NCBI GenBank assembly: GCA_002502605.1
Contig: DAPR01000063.1
Coordinates: forward strand, 1-41,703
DNA: 41,703 nucleotides
Direction of reading: 5' to 3'
Source: Euryarchaeota archaeon UBA258
Lineage (GTDB): Archaea; Thermoplasmatota; Poseidoniia; Poseidoniales; Poseidoniaceae
A program made the translations under genes and the position numbers. Shown piece after piece: positions 29,391-37,016 of this stretch. The number at the start of each line of letters is the position of its first letter. Positions within the stretch are counted from its first letter, which is position 1. The notes beneath the pieces are model-generated. The model was not told the DNA's origin, did no database searches, and saw only the letters and a list, made by a program, of their open reading frames with translations.

Positions 29391-29398
29391 CATATAGG
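29391..29398 (-). promoter_or_regulatory. Probable TATA box of tRNA-Lys
   Basis: CCTATATG on the minus strand (29398 to 29391) lies about 45 bases before the mature tRNA 5' end, which would give a pre-tRNA leader of about 20 bases for RNase P to remove. Confidence 0.45.
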
Positions 29399-29514
29399 TT
29401 GCGGCGGCACTCACAAGAGCGTAAATCGACCACAGTGAATGGGTTTTATTGAATTCGCGTTGCTTCAAATCCTGCGACAGTGGCGGGGTTGCACGGTTTT
29501 GCTTCAGCGGATAG

Positions 29515-29522
29515 CAATATAG
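29515..29522 (+). promoter_or_regulatory. Probable TATA box of the methyltransferase-biotin ligase gene
   Basis: CAATATAG at 29515-29522 lies about 37 bases before the ATG at 29556 and would place transcription start near 29545. It lies only a few bases before the alternative ATG at 29526, so it favours the downstream start. Confidence 0.4.
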
Positions 29523-29555
29523 CCAATGCACAACTCGGCCATTTTGGGGCAAGTC

Positions 29556-31028
29556 ATGGAAGAGGGTATCTTTGATTTGGGCGACTCCGAAGCCGAAATC
29601 TCGCGCCTTGAGAGGCCGGCAAACCGGAGCAATTGGGCCACCCCAGATGGCGTCATTCTCGATTTGATTGTCCCCCCCACCGTTTATCCACCGCGTGAGG
29701 ACACAGATTTGCTGTGTCGGGCATTACGAACGCTGGGCCCAGGCAAGGGTCAACGCTGCCTAGAGATCGGTTCAGGGTCAGGTGCAATAGCCTTGTACGC
29801 CGCCAGCCTTGGCTACCGAGTTCGAGCGTGCGACATCAATCCATACGCCGTGGCATCCACCAGAGAGAACGCCAAGCGCCTGAATCTTGAGGTCGAGGTT
29901 CACGAGGGTGGACCCGGTCCAAATGAGGACGGCTCTGTGACTCAATGGGCAGGGGAAAAACCTCATGACCTCATCGTGTGGAATCTGCCATACCTCGGCG
30001 AAGAACATGCCCAAGGTGACGTCCTTGGACCATTGGAAGAAGCAGCCCTTGTTGACACCGACCAAAAGGGTCTCGTATCAAGGCTCATGGCCCAAGTAAA
30101 GAAAAACTCACTTTTGACCAATCAGGGGATGATTCTCCTTCTTGTTGGCGGTAATTCCAAAGGGTCAAACGCCGAGCATGAAGCACAACGTCACGGGTTC
30201 GCTGCAAGGTGTGTGGCGACCCATTCATTTGAGGACGGCGAGATGTTGAGGGTCATCGCTCTTTGGACCCCTTACGCTTCTGCAACCATTCATCAAAACG
30301 ATGTTGTCGATTCGACCAATCAATTGGCCTTGGACACAGGGGAACAGGAAGGCGATCTGTTCGTAGCACGCCGACAAAGTGCTGGGCGTGGACGCAGAGG
30401 GCGAACATGGTCAAGCGAAGAAGAAGCCTTTGCTGGCTCTTGGTTGTTGAGAAAGGGACGCTTATGCGATCATCCAGGACTTGTTCAAATCTTGAGCGGA
30501 TATGCGGTGTATGTCACCAACAAACTCCTCGGTGCATCCGAAGCGAACATGGCGTTGAAATGGCCGAATGATGTCTACATGATCCAAGACAAGTTGGTCG
30601 GAAAGGTATCTGGAGTGCTCGTCGAAGGAAAAAGCAAGGGCGATGCAAACACCATCGTTGTTGGTATTGGTGTAAACTTCCAAGGCCCGTCAGTCAACAA
30701 ACAGGCGTTCCCAATCGCCTACCTTGGCCGTGAGATTGAAGGTCTTCATCGCGAACAATTTACGTCAACGCTCAATGCGGTTATGGCTTCATTTTTCGAA
30801 CACAGAAAGGGGGTTAAATCACCGGTTTTTGAACGCCACATACCAGCCCTTCTCGCCCACTTGAAAAATGGAGAAATCATTCTTGGAAACCCATACTATA
30901 GAAACGAAAAGTGGATGATTTCTAACCTCGATTCACAAGGTAATTTGGTCATTGAAAACAGCGATGGAGAACAGGCCACAATCACCGATGGTGAGGACAT
31001 CGAATGGCCGAACCTTACGAGCGATTAA
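29556..31028 (+). CDS. HemK/Mtq2-like methyltransferase fused to biotin protein ligase
   Basis: This single 490-residue frame carries two enzymes. Residues 40-235 are a SAM-dependent methyltransferase of the HemK/PrmC/Mtq2 type: VYPPREDTDLL (43-53), motif I CLEIGSGSGAIAL (68-80), and VWNLPYL (141-147), where the catalytic NPPY is N-L-P-Y. Archaeal and eukaryotic Mtq2 methylates a release-factor glutamine. Residues 245-490 are a biotin-[carboxylase] ligase: DSTNQLA, SAGRGRRGRTW (275-285), KWPND (335-339), KLVGKVSGVLVEG and GIGVN, followed by a BPL_C-type beta domain. BirA-type enzymes make biotinyl-AMP and attach biotin to carrier proteins. No DNA-binding domain of the BirA repressor is present. 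The ATG at 29526 is an alternative start, but the TATA box favours 29556. Its stop shares TTAA with the convergent gene. Confidence 0.85.
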   Translation: MEEGIFDLGDSEAEISRLERPANRSNWATPDGVILDLIVPPTVYPPREDTDLLCRALRTLGPGKGQRCLEIGSGSGAIALYAASLGYRVRACDINPYAVASTRENAKRLNLEVEVHEGGPGPNEDGSVTQWAGEKPHDLIVWNLPYLGEEHAQGDVLGPLEEAALVDTDQKGLVSRLMAQVKKNSLLTNQGMILLLVGGNSKGSNAEHEAQRHGFAARCVATHSFEDGEMLRVIALWTPYASATIHQNDVVDSTNQLALDTGEQEGDLFVARRQSAGRGRRGRTWSSEEEAFAGSWLLRKGRLCDHPGLVQILSGYAVYVTNKLLGASEANMALKWPNDVYMIQDKLVGKVSGVLVEGKSKGDANTIVVGIGVNFQGPSVNKQAFPIAYLGREIEGLHREQFTSTLNAVMASFFEHRKGVKSPVFERHIPALLAHLKNGEIILGNPYYRNEKWMISNLDSQGNLVIENSDGEQATITDGEDIEWPNLTSD

Positions 31029-31516
31029 TCTTCCAATTCCGCATCGATAGCGCCGTCGTCTTCAAGCCCTCTCTTGTAGAGTCCGAAGAGAATGCAAGCA
31101 GCACCGATTGGATAAGGTAGGAAATCAATTTTCGTGTTCCGATCGACATCGACAAGAACTTCACCTTGGCCAGTTTCAAAGACGACATTGTAGGTGTAAA
31201 AACCAGCTTCTTCAGCCTTGAAAAGGATTTCAGCATCCTCGCCTTCGCTCAAAAGCCCGTCGGTGGAGAACACTTCTTTGTTTGCTTCATCGTAAACAAC
31301 AACGGTGAACGTCGAGGCGTTGATGGCGTTCAGTTTGAAATTGATGCTATCGCTTTTCAGCATTGACGCACCGCCCTCTTTGCTGTTGGCATCCCCCTCA
31401 AGCGAAGTTGGAGTGACCCATAGATGCATGATGAGCCCTCCAAGGAGAATGCTCATTCCGATGAGCAGAAACACATCGCTCATTTTCATGCTTGGAGCCG
31501 CTCCACCACCAGCCAT
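31025..31516 (-). CDS. Two-helix membrane protein with extracytoplasmic beta domain, unknown family
   Basis: From the ATG at 31516 the product is 163 residues: an N-terminal helix (VFLLIGMSILLGGLIMHLWV), a soluble beta-rich part of about 85 residues (FTVVVYDEANKEVFSTDGLL, YTYNVVFETGQGEVLVDVDR), a second hydrophobic helix (LPYPIGAACILFGLY) and a short acidic tail. The frame extends upstream to 31654, but that would overlap the Pop5 gene, and the membrane helix starts properly at 31516. The loop looks like a small beta-sandwich by pattern. Function unknown. The stop codon overlaps that of the convergent methyltransferase-ligase gene. Confidence 0.6.
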   Translation of the reverse strand: MAGGGAAPSMKMSDVFLLIGMSILLGGLIMHLWVTPTSLEGDANSKEGGASMLKSDSINFKLNAINASTFTVVVYDEANKEVFSTDGLLSEGEDAEILFKAEEAGFYTYNVVFETGQGEVLVDVDRNTKIDFLPYPIGAACILFGLYKRGLEDDGAIDAELED

Positions 31517-31553
31517 GACCCTGCGTGCTGGTTGTGCATCAAGAAGATGATGG

Positions 31554-31952
31554 TCAGCGTCGCCGGGGGGGCTTTGCCAGAGCCATTCGTTCTCGAACGA
31601 GACGGATTTTTCCACTTGAAGTGATGCTCTTGATTGAATGAGAGGCAAGTGCATCTTCTGATTCTATTTTGCTCCGCACATCATTGTACACTTCATGAGG
31701 CACCTCTAGAATGCCGTATGAACGAGGCTCAACAGAAGATTCGCTGCCGTAAAGATGGAGCGAAGTTTGCAAAGATTGATCCGTCGTTGCGCTGTGAAAA
31801 TCCATCAATCGAATCTTTGCATCATCATCAAAGCCCACAAAGGCGCTTGCTATGGCATCGGTGGCCTTTGAACGAGACGATATGGCTGACGGAAATGCCA
31901 CACCCATCCAACGTCGTTTTCCCCGAAGGGCCTTGGACAACCGCTTGGCCAT
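31554..31952 (-). CDS. Probable RNase P protein subunit Pop5 (Rpp14 family)
   Basis: From the ATG at 31952 the protein has 132 residues. Its opening LSKALRGKRRWMGVAF resembles the Pop5 N terminus (LREKRRYI), and IRLMDFHSAT, SYGILEVPHEVYNDVRSKIE and IKSITSSGKIRLVRE follow the Pop5 order of a strand, a G-I-x-R/E-V-x-H-x-x-Y helix start and a closing SGTI-like strand. Pop5 pairs with Rpp30 to support RNase P RNA catalysis in tRNA 5' processing. An insertion of about 20 residues (DQSLQTSLHLYGSESSVEP) separates two core strands. Longer starts (ATG at 32003 or the open frame to 32051) exist; with 32003 the start would be only three bases from the divergent gene. The identification is by my alignment only, so moderately sure. 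Confidence 0.6.
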   Translation of the reverse strand: MAKRLSKALRGKRRWMGVAFPSAISSRSKATDAIASAFVGFDDDAKIRLMDFHSATTDQSLQTSLHLYGSESSVEPRSYGILEVPHEVYNDVRSKIESEDALASHSIKSITSSGKIRLVRERMALAKPPRRR

Positions 31953-32006
31953 GAAAACGGGGAAACCTTCTCCTTCAATAGATTTGAGCGTCAACAGGGC
32001 CATAAC

Positions 32007-33401
32007 ATGAAAACAAAGGAATCCTTGGTCGGGACCGTGGACACGAAGCAAGAGGTTTCACCCGCCCCGGACAACGAGGAAGAAGTTGGACAGGCACTCG
32101 AACAACTCGCAGCGACTGATTCGTCCATTTTGGGCCTGCTTCGAACCCTGTTGTCGTTCAAAACTTTACCCCATGTCGTCGCCCTCGTACTCTCTTCAGT
32201 CTTCCTTTACGCCTTGGCCAACAGTTCGCCTGGAATGGCTGCGGTGGCGTTTGCTTCGCTGGCCATCGGCTATTCAGTCACAGCGATGTTGTCTTCAATC
32301 GAACGCATACGAAGTTGGACCCATCTTTCTGAATGGGGAGAAGAACGTCCCAATGCCCTCAAGCGACTGGCATTCAGTTTCAGAATTCTGATCCTGCCCT
32401 ATTCTGTTGCGGCGGTGTTCTTCCTGTTGTTTATCATCCTCACAAGCGAATCCGCACCTGATGTGCTGGCCCTTATCATGGCGAGCCTCTTTGTCGTGTG
32501 GGCTGTTGCTCAGGGCCGTTCGTTCGGCGCATGGGCTTCCGCACAATCAGCAAAAGGCACCCCAAAAAGTGCTTCAACATCTGGTCAAGGCTACATTGGA
32601 TTAGCGGTGCTCGCTCTCGGGGTCGTGGGATTCAGCGGTGCGGCAATCACGGTGTTTGCATCGATTCACAAGCCAACCGATATCGCCCTCGCCCAACATC
32701 CGGACCTGTTTCCTTTCATCGGACTCTCATTGCTGGTCTTTGGGTTGATGAACGCAGCGACGTGGAAGTTACGAACTGAGGCAATGAAGAACCGTTCGTT
32801 GCGCCGATTCCATTTCAAGTGGTCCATCTGGATTCATCTCTTTGTCACATGGCATTTGCTCACGGTCTACCGTCATGCATTCATGGGCATTGGTGACTTA
32901 GAAGTGTACTTAGAAGAAATTGCGCTCATGATGTTCACGGTGTTTATGGGGATTTGGTCCTTAACCTCGAAGGGGTTCGGAGCCAAATTCAAATTGCTTA
33001 ACACCGAAAATGCTCTGCCGTGGGGTCTTGCTTTTGGCTATGCCTACGCAGGCAGTGTTGCCATGATCAGCGCTGCGGTCGGCGATCTGCGCATGGTGAT
33101 GATGCTCGGCCACATTATTGCTGCACTGACGGGCGTCTGGATGCACAGGTCAATTATGAACAGCGTTCTTGTGCGCCATCAAGATGATCTTGAAATTCAG
33201 AACATTGTGGCACACTCCGAACCAGCAACCCCAACTCAACAACCACCACAGTCAAACGAACAGGAGACAGAACCTGCCCCGCCAACCGATGAGGCAGAAG
33301 ACAACTGGAACGAGCATCTTGATGGCGACTGGGAAAAACCAAAAGACATTGGATTGAAAGCTGACGTGGAATGGGAAGATGTCATCAACATTGATGATTA
33401 A
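32007..33401 (+). CDS. Polytopic membrane protein with acidic cytosolic tail, unknown function
   Basis: This 464-residue protein has about nine or ten hydrophobic segments between residues 50 and 380 (for example VVALVLSSVFLYALA, VLALIMASLFVVWAV, IGLAVLALGVVGFSG, ALMMFTVFMGIWSL). A Pro/Glu-rich acidic tail of about 75 residues ends DVEWEDVINIDD. Positive residues lie in short loops. I recognise no transporter motif. The gene starts 54 bases from the divergent Pop5 start (if that is at 31952), so their promoters share a small interval. It converges with the FtsZ-like gene, sharing TTAA for both stops. Confidence 0.6.
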   Translation: MKTKESLVGTVDTKQEVSPAPDNEEEVGQALEQLAATDSSILGLLRTLLSFKTLPHVVALVLSSVFLYALANSSPGMAAVAFASLAIGYSVTAMLSSIERIRSWTHLSEWGEERPNALKRLAFSFRILILPYSVAAVFFLLFIILTSESAPDVLALIMASLFVVWAVAQGRSFGAWASAQSAKGTPKSASTSGQGYIGLAVLALGVVGFSGAAITVFASIHKPTDIALAQHPDLFPFIGLSLLVFGLMNAATWKLRTEAMKNRSLRRFHFKWSIWIHLFVTWHLLTVYRHAFMGIGDLEVYLEEIALMMFTVFMGIWSLTSKGFGAKFKLLNTENALPWGLAFGYAYAGSVAMISAAVGDLRMVMMLGHIIAALTGVWMHRSIMNSVLVRHQDDLEIQNIVAHSEPATPTQQPPQSNEQETEPAPPTDEAEDNWNEHLDGDWEKPKDIGLKADVEWEDVINIDD

Positions 33402-34315
33402 TCGGATGGGCGAATGCCAGCGAGAAGGGTCACGACGCGAATTGTGTCTTCGAGGTCTTCACTGACCCTCGCACCCAAAATCACCTGTGCATCATCGTCC
33501 AAAGCCTCGGTGAAAATATTGGCCACAGCATCCACTTGGCCAATGGTCATGCCAAGCCCACCTTCGACCTGAATCAGACACGCACTTGCGCCACCCACAT
33601 CCAGCGCAGAAAGCGGCGCCATCATCGCAGACTGAAGGATTGATTCAGGATCATCGGGACGACCGCTGCCCACCAGCATGGTGGCTTCGCCTTCTTGGTC
33701 GACAATCGCACGTAAATCCATCAAATCGAGGTTGATAAGGCCCATCTTCATCAGCGTTCGAATCAATCCATCGACCAAATCCTCAATCCATTCTGCACCC
33801 ATTTGCCATGTCTGGCCTTGTTGCCTCGCTTGCCGAGCAAGGCGATCGAGGGAGAGACGAACCGTTACATGAGCAATATGTTCTAACCGTTGAAGACCCA
33901 AACGGGCAATTTCTGTGCGTGTTGCTTGAACTTCGAACGGCATGGCAGCTACGGCCAGGACCAGAGCGCCTGATTGGCGAGCTTGGCGAGCGAATTCATG
34001 GGCTGCTCCTGTGCCAGTACCGCCGCCAAGGCCGGTGAGTAAAATCACGAGTTCAACCGGTTCAAGAATGGTGTTCGCAAGGGCAGAATAGCCACGCATT
34101 CGTTGTTCAGCGAGGGGGGGCAAGGCTGCGCACCCCACTGAATCAAGGGTGTGGCCTAAACGCAACAAATGAGCCCCATCAGCCCCTTCAAAACTCACGT
34201 CATCCGCATCGATGAGCAGGACTCCTGCGTCGCTTGAGCAGCGGGATTGGGCCCCTTTGGCCCAAGCACACCCAAGACCACCGACACCGGCGATGAGGAT
34301 TTGCTCGGCATCCAT
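33398..34315 (-). CDS. Divergent FtsZ/tubulin-like GTPase
   Basis: From the ATG at 34315 the product is 305 residues. It has the tubulin/FtsZ signature loop GGGTGTGAAHEFARQA (97-112), the following strand LVLAVAAMPFEVQ, the T7 loop with MGLINLDLMDLRAIV (N-x-D-x-x-D retained), and a C-terminal part ending TIRVVTLLAGI as in FtsZ. At the N terminus the usual G-x-G-G-x-G-x-N and NTD motifs are changed: IAGVGGLGCAW and LLIDADD. So nucleotide hydrolysis residues look mostly present but the binding loop differs. FtsZ-family proteins polymerise for division or cell shape; the role of this divergent form is unknown. The GTG start at 34339 would add 8 residues. It probably shares a transcript with the TPR gene upstream. 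Confidence 0.75.
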   Translation of the reverse strand: MDAEQILIAGVGGLGCAWAKGAQSRCSSDAGVLLIDADDVSFEGADGAHLLRLGHTLDSVGCAALPPLAEQRMRGYSALANTILEPVELVILLTGLGGGTGTGAAHEFARQARQSGALVLAVAAMPFEVQATRTEIARLGLQRLEHIAHVTVRLSLDRLARQARQQGQTWQMGAEWIEDLVDGLIRTLMKMGLINLDLMDLRAIVDQEGEATMLVGSGRPDDPESILQSAMMAPLSALDVGGASACLIQVEGGLGMTIGQVDAVANIFTEALDDDAQVILGARVSEDLEDTIRVVTLLAGIRPSD

Positions 34316-34371
34316 ACACGTTCGTTCACCCGATGCCACATGAACTTTGGCAACGATTGGCGCTCTGCTGG

Positions 34372-34665
34372 TCAGACATACCGAAGGTAGCGCCGACGAG
34401 CATCACGAGCCCAAGCATTGTCTGGTTCGAGCGCTAACACACGATCGTAGTATTCAATGGCCGTTTCAAATTCAGACAGGTGACGGCCGTATAGGTGACC
34501 CAGATTCGACAGCACTGGAATGCATTCCTCATCGCTTTTGAGCATCGAGAGAAGGAGTTTCTCAGCAGCACCAAGGTCGTTTCTCAGCATCTTTTCTTCC
34601 GCATCATCAAGCATTTCGAGTTGTTCAGTGCTCAAATCGTAGATGTTGTCAAAGTTCGTCGACAT
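34372..34665 (-). CDS. Small TPR protein
   Basis: This 97-residue protein contains one clear tetratricopeptide unit (SEFETAIEYYDRVLALEPDNAWARDA) and a degenerate one before it (NDLGAAEKLLLSML, CIPVLSNLGHLYGRH). It is a predicted helical protein-protein adaptor, cytoplasmic. It lies 56 bases before the FtsZ-like start on the same strand, suggesting a partner role for that protein. The start ATG at 34665 is the only good one. Confidence 0.7.
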   Translation of the reverse strand: MSTNFDNIYDLSTEQLEMLDDAEEKMLRNDLGAAEKLLLSMLKSDEECIPVLSNLGHLYGRHLSEFETAIEYYDRVLALEPDNAWARDARRRYLRYV

Positions 34666-34676
34666 GGGCTCACTGA

Positions 34677-34847
34677 ATGCCTGTCAGTGCACCCCCTCAA
34701 AGAACCCTTCTCCCTCTTGACGCCACTTCGGAGGAAATCCTTGAAACTCTTGGAACTCTGGCCGAAAGCGATACCCTCAATAAGGGGTTCGAAATTCTTG
34801 AAAAAACGCCACACTGCAAGGCCACTAACCATCGGTGTTGCTGGTAA
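34677..34847 (+). CDS. Possible small ORF of 56 codons
   Basis: ATG at 34677 to TAA at 34845-34847. The middle (ATSEEILETLGTLAESDTLN) looks like a real amphipathic helix with normal codon use; the end is Cys/His-rich (PHCKATNHRCCW). It diverges from the TPR gene with an 11-base gap and ends just before the TATA box of the next gene. No Shine-Dalgarno or TATA box of its own was found. It may be a genuine small protein, or chance in a 216-base intergenic region that otherwise holds nothing except that promoter. Confidence 0.3.
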   Translation: MPVSAPPQRTLLPLDATSEEILETLGTLAESDTLNKGFEILEKTPHCKATNHRCCW

Positions 34848-34849
34848 TG

Positions 34850-34855
34850 TTTAAG
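34850..34855 (+). promoter_or_regulatory. TATA box of the respiratory (Rieske/cytochrome b) operon
   Basis: TTTAAG at 34850-34855 lies about 29 bases before the ATG at 34882, the expected spacing for an archaeal promoter with a near-leaderless transcript. All genes from here to 40730 read the same way with short gaps and strong Shine-Dalgarno motifs, so one transcript is likely. Confidence 0.5.
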
Positions 34856-34881
34856 GAGCACTTGCGAGTCGGTGGATTCAC

Positions 34882-35712
34882 ATGGGTGAGGCTATGCTAC
34901 GCGAGTCGATTTCTTCACGGACCGGTCTGGTTGCCGGGCTCATCCTTTTGTTGCTTTTGCCCGGGCTTGTCACATCCTACCACACAGGTATTGGTGGCGA
35001 ACAAAGCAACGCTGGCGAAACCATTGACGACGTGGCCAAAGAAGGGTGCCTGTGCCACAATGGGGACTCTGATAACTCGGTCCAAGTCATCCTTGACGAT
35101 GTCCCATTTGGATGGGTTGGTGGCGAAACATACACCATGACCCTCCAACTGATTGGCGGCCCAGCTGCAACTGGAACCTACACCGCAGGATTTGCCATGC
35201 GGGTGTCGACCGGCGTGCTCGGCGGCGAAGAAGTCCAAAATTGGGAAGAAGACCCAACGACACTGACTCACACAGAAGCATCCTCTGTCGGCGAAGAACG
35301 CCACTGGGTGATCACCTGGCAAGCACCAGCCTCAGGCGAAGGGACCGTCAACTTCTGGATCACCGGCAACTCGGTGAACGGCGACCAACTCCCTGGCGTG
35401 GAAGACAAGTGGAACCAACTCCTGTTTGCCCTCCCAGAGGGTGACGACACCACCGATGCGCTCGGCACCCGCACTTTGTTTGCAGGCGACGGAAACGTCA
35501 GCCCTCCAGAACCCGGGCATCACGGCGTGGATTTGCACCACATGGGTGCTAAACTTCGTGCTCACTGGCTTGGACTGCTCGGATTTGGAGCGGTGTTGGC
35601 TGTTGTCGCTTTTGCTGGCTTGCTCCTCAGGTACAGCTTCTCCACTTCCTACGTTGGGCGCTCAAACCAATTGCGTCTCCGCTACAAATTAATGCGACGA
35701 GGTGACCAGTGA
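34882..35712 (+). CDS. Secreted Reeler/choice-of-anchor-like protein with C-terminal anchor
   Basis: The 276-residue protein has a signal peptide (SRTGLVAGLILLLLLPGLV) and a short segment with C56-L-C58-H59 (KEGCLCHNG). A beta-rich domain of about 150 residues follows (VPFGWVGGETYTMTLQL, YTAGFAMRVSTG), then a C-terminal transmembrane helix (about 229-254) and a basic tail. The Cys/His opening plus GETYTMTLQL pattern is that of Reeler or choice-of-anchor domains in marine bacteria and archaea. The CxCH is one residue short of a CxxCH haem c site, so covalent haem attachment is not established. It is the first gene of the cytochrome b/Rieske operon and overlaps the next gene by one base (TGATG), suggesting a function on the outer face of that complex. 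Confidence 0.65.
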   Translation: MGEAMLRESISSRTGLVAGLILLLLLPGLVTSYHTGIGGEQSNAGETIDDVAKEGCLCHNGDSDNSVQVILDDVPFGWVGGETYTMTLQLIGGPAATGTYTAGFAMRVSTGVLGGEEVQNWEEDPTTLTHTEASSVGEERHWVITWQAPASGEGTVNFWITGNSVNGDQLPGVEDKWNQLLFALPEGDDTTDALGTRTLFAGDGNVSPPEPGHHGVDLHHMGAKLRAHWLGLLGFGAVLAVVAFAGLLLRYSFSTSYVGRSNQLRLRYKLMRRGDQ

Positions 35713-36155
35713 TGGACGATACAATTTCCACCTTACTTCGCGGCGTAGCAAAAGGCAAGATCAGCGTTGAAGACGCTCGTAAGGCCCTCGAAAACGCCAC
35801 CCTCACCGAAGAAGAAATGTTCACCGCCATCGACCACGGCGTCTTCAACCCTGCCGAACCGGGCACCATTGTCAGTGCATCGCTCGCCCCGTCTGGCGGC
35901 TCTTACCTGACCATGATGTTCTTCGTCTGGGGTATCTTCTGGTCGTGCTACTGGACCTTCTCGATGATTTACGGCTTGGCCAAAGGATGGGACCAACAAC
36001 AACTCGCCTACCACCTCGCCATCATGCTCGTGACCCTCTGCATGATGGGCATGGTTTACCTCAAATTCGTTCTGCCAGACACCATCATCGTCAAGCACGC
36101 TCAAAACAAATTCATTCCAGAGCACACCAAAGATTGGAAGGAGTACAAGTGGTGA
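35712..36155 (+). CDS. Small two-helix membrane protein of the cytochrome b/Rieske operon
   Basis: From the ATG at 35712 the protein has 147 residues. A charged helical N-terminal part (ISVEDARKALENATLTEEEM), then a hydrophobic helix (YLTMMFFVWGIFWSCYWTF), a second one (LAIMLVTLCMMGMVYLKFVL) and a polar end. I recognise no family. The start shares one base with the preceding stop. It is 6 bases before the Rieske gene, so it is probably an accessory subunit of the complex. Confidence 0.65.
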   Translation: MDDTISTLLRGVAKGKISVEDARKALENATLTEEEMFTAIDHGVFNPAEPGTIVSASLAPSGGSYLTMMFFVWGIFWSCYWTFSMIYGLAKGWDQQQLAYHLAIMLVTLCMMGMVYLKFVLPDTIIVKHAQNKFIPEHTKDWKEYKW

Positions 36156-36161
36156 TCCATC

Positions 36162-37007
36162 ATGGCACGTGAATACAACCTCAAACCCGCCGTCATCGAT
36201 GGTGCTGTTTCAAACGATGCAGAATCATCGTACATCAACCGACGTCAATTCCTCCGATACGGATTCAACACCGCAACCGGTGTCCTTGCAGCGTCTTTGG
36301 GTGTCCTCGGCTTCGCCTCCATCCTCCTCCCTCCTGGTGGCACGAACGCTGGTGACCTTGGTGTCGTGTATTGGGCCAAAGGCCGTGAAGACGAAGCATG
36401 GTATGGCGCAAAGCACCTGCAATTGATGACAAAGACTGACTTCGTGGAAGAAGCAGCCAAGTCCAACACCGGAACCGCTGGTGCTGCAGGTATTTGGAAC
36501 GGCGTTCCTGTCGTGGTCAACTACGTCAACCACTCCGAAAACAAAGACACCCCAGAATCCAGCGGTTTAGCCCGCTTCCAATTCATGGAAGGCATCGATG
36601 AAACTGGAAAGACCATTGGCCACTTCGAAGACCTGAGCGACGCAGACCCACGGATTTTCCCTTCCGAAAACCTCGTGATGATCTTTGGACGCTGCACTCA
36701 CTTGTGTTGCATCCCAGGATGGCAACTGGTGTCCAACTCGTTCACTGAAGACTCATGGACCCCCGGTGGCGGTGACGATGGTGGAACCAAGTTGTTCTGC
36801 ATTTGCCACTCCTCCCGGTTCGACCCAACGGCGCTCGAAATGAACACCAACCGAAACCGCTCGAACGGTGCCACATTCAACTACGCAGGAATCAGAAAAG
36901 CAGGCGGCCCAGCTCCTGTCGGCTTGCCCTTGATTCCAATTCAACTCAATGGTGATGTCATCGAAGGCATCACCGACTACATCGATTGGTACACATACTG
37001 CGACTGA
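36162..37007 (+). CDS. Rieske iron-sulfur protein
   Basis: The 281-residue product carries both Rieske boxes, C178-T-H180-L-C182-C183 and C213-I-C215-H216-S-S. Cys178, His180, Cys213 and His216 bind the [2Fe-2S] cluster, and Cys183-Cys215 would form the stabilising disulfide. The usual Gly of CTHLGC is replaced by Cys182. An N-terminal twin-arginine-like segment (NRRQFLRYGF, 26-35) precedes the membrane anchor (GVLAASLGVLGFASILL). In bc1/b6f complexes this subunit takes the first electron from quinol at the Qo site. About 60 residues separate the anchor from the cluster domain. GGTGAT precedes the ATG. It is followed by cytochrome b after 9 bases. Confidence 0.92.
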   Translation: MAREYNLKPAVIDGAVSNDAESSYINRRQFLRYGFNTATGVLAASLGVLGFASILLPPGGTNAGDLGVVYWAKGREDEAWYGAKHLQLMTKTDFVEEAAKSNTGTAGAAGIWNGVPVVVNYVNHSENKDTPESSGLARFQFMEGIDETGKTIGHFEDLSDADPRIFPSENLVMIFGRCTHLCCIPGWQLVSNSFTEDSWTPGGGDDGGTKLFCICHSSRFDPTALEMNTNRNRSNGATFNYAGIRKAGGPAPVGLPLIPIQLNGDVIEGITDYIDWYTYCD

Positions 37008-37016
37008 GGTGATACA

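Noticed and set aside
34882..35712. Cytochrome c1 or other c-type cytochrome
   Set aside because: The motif is CxCH, one residue short of CxxCH, and the fold pattern is Reeler-like.
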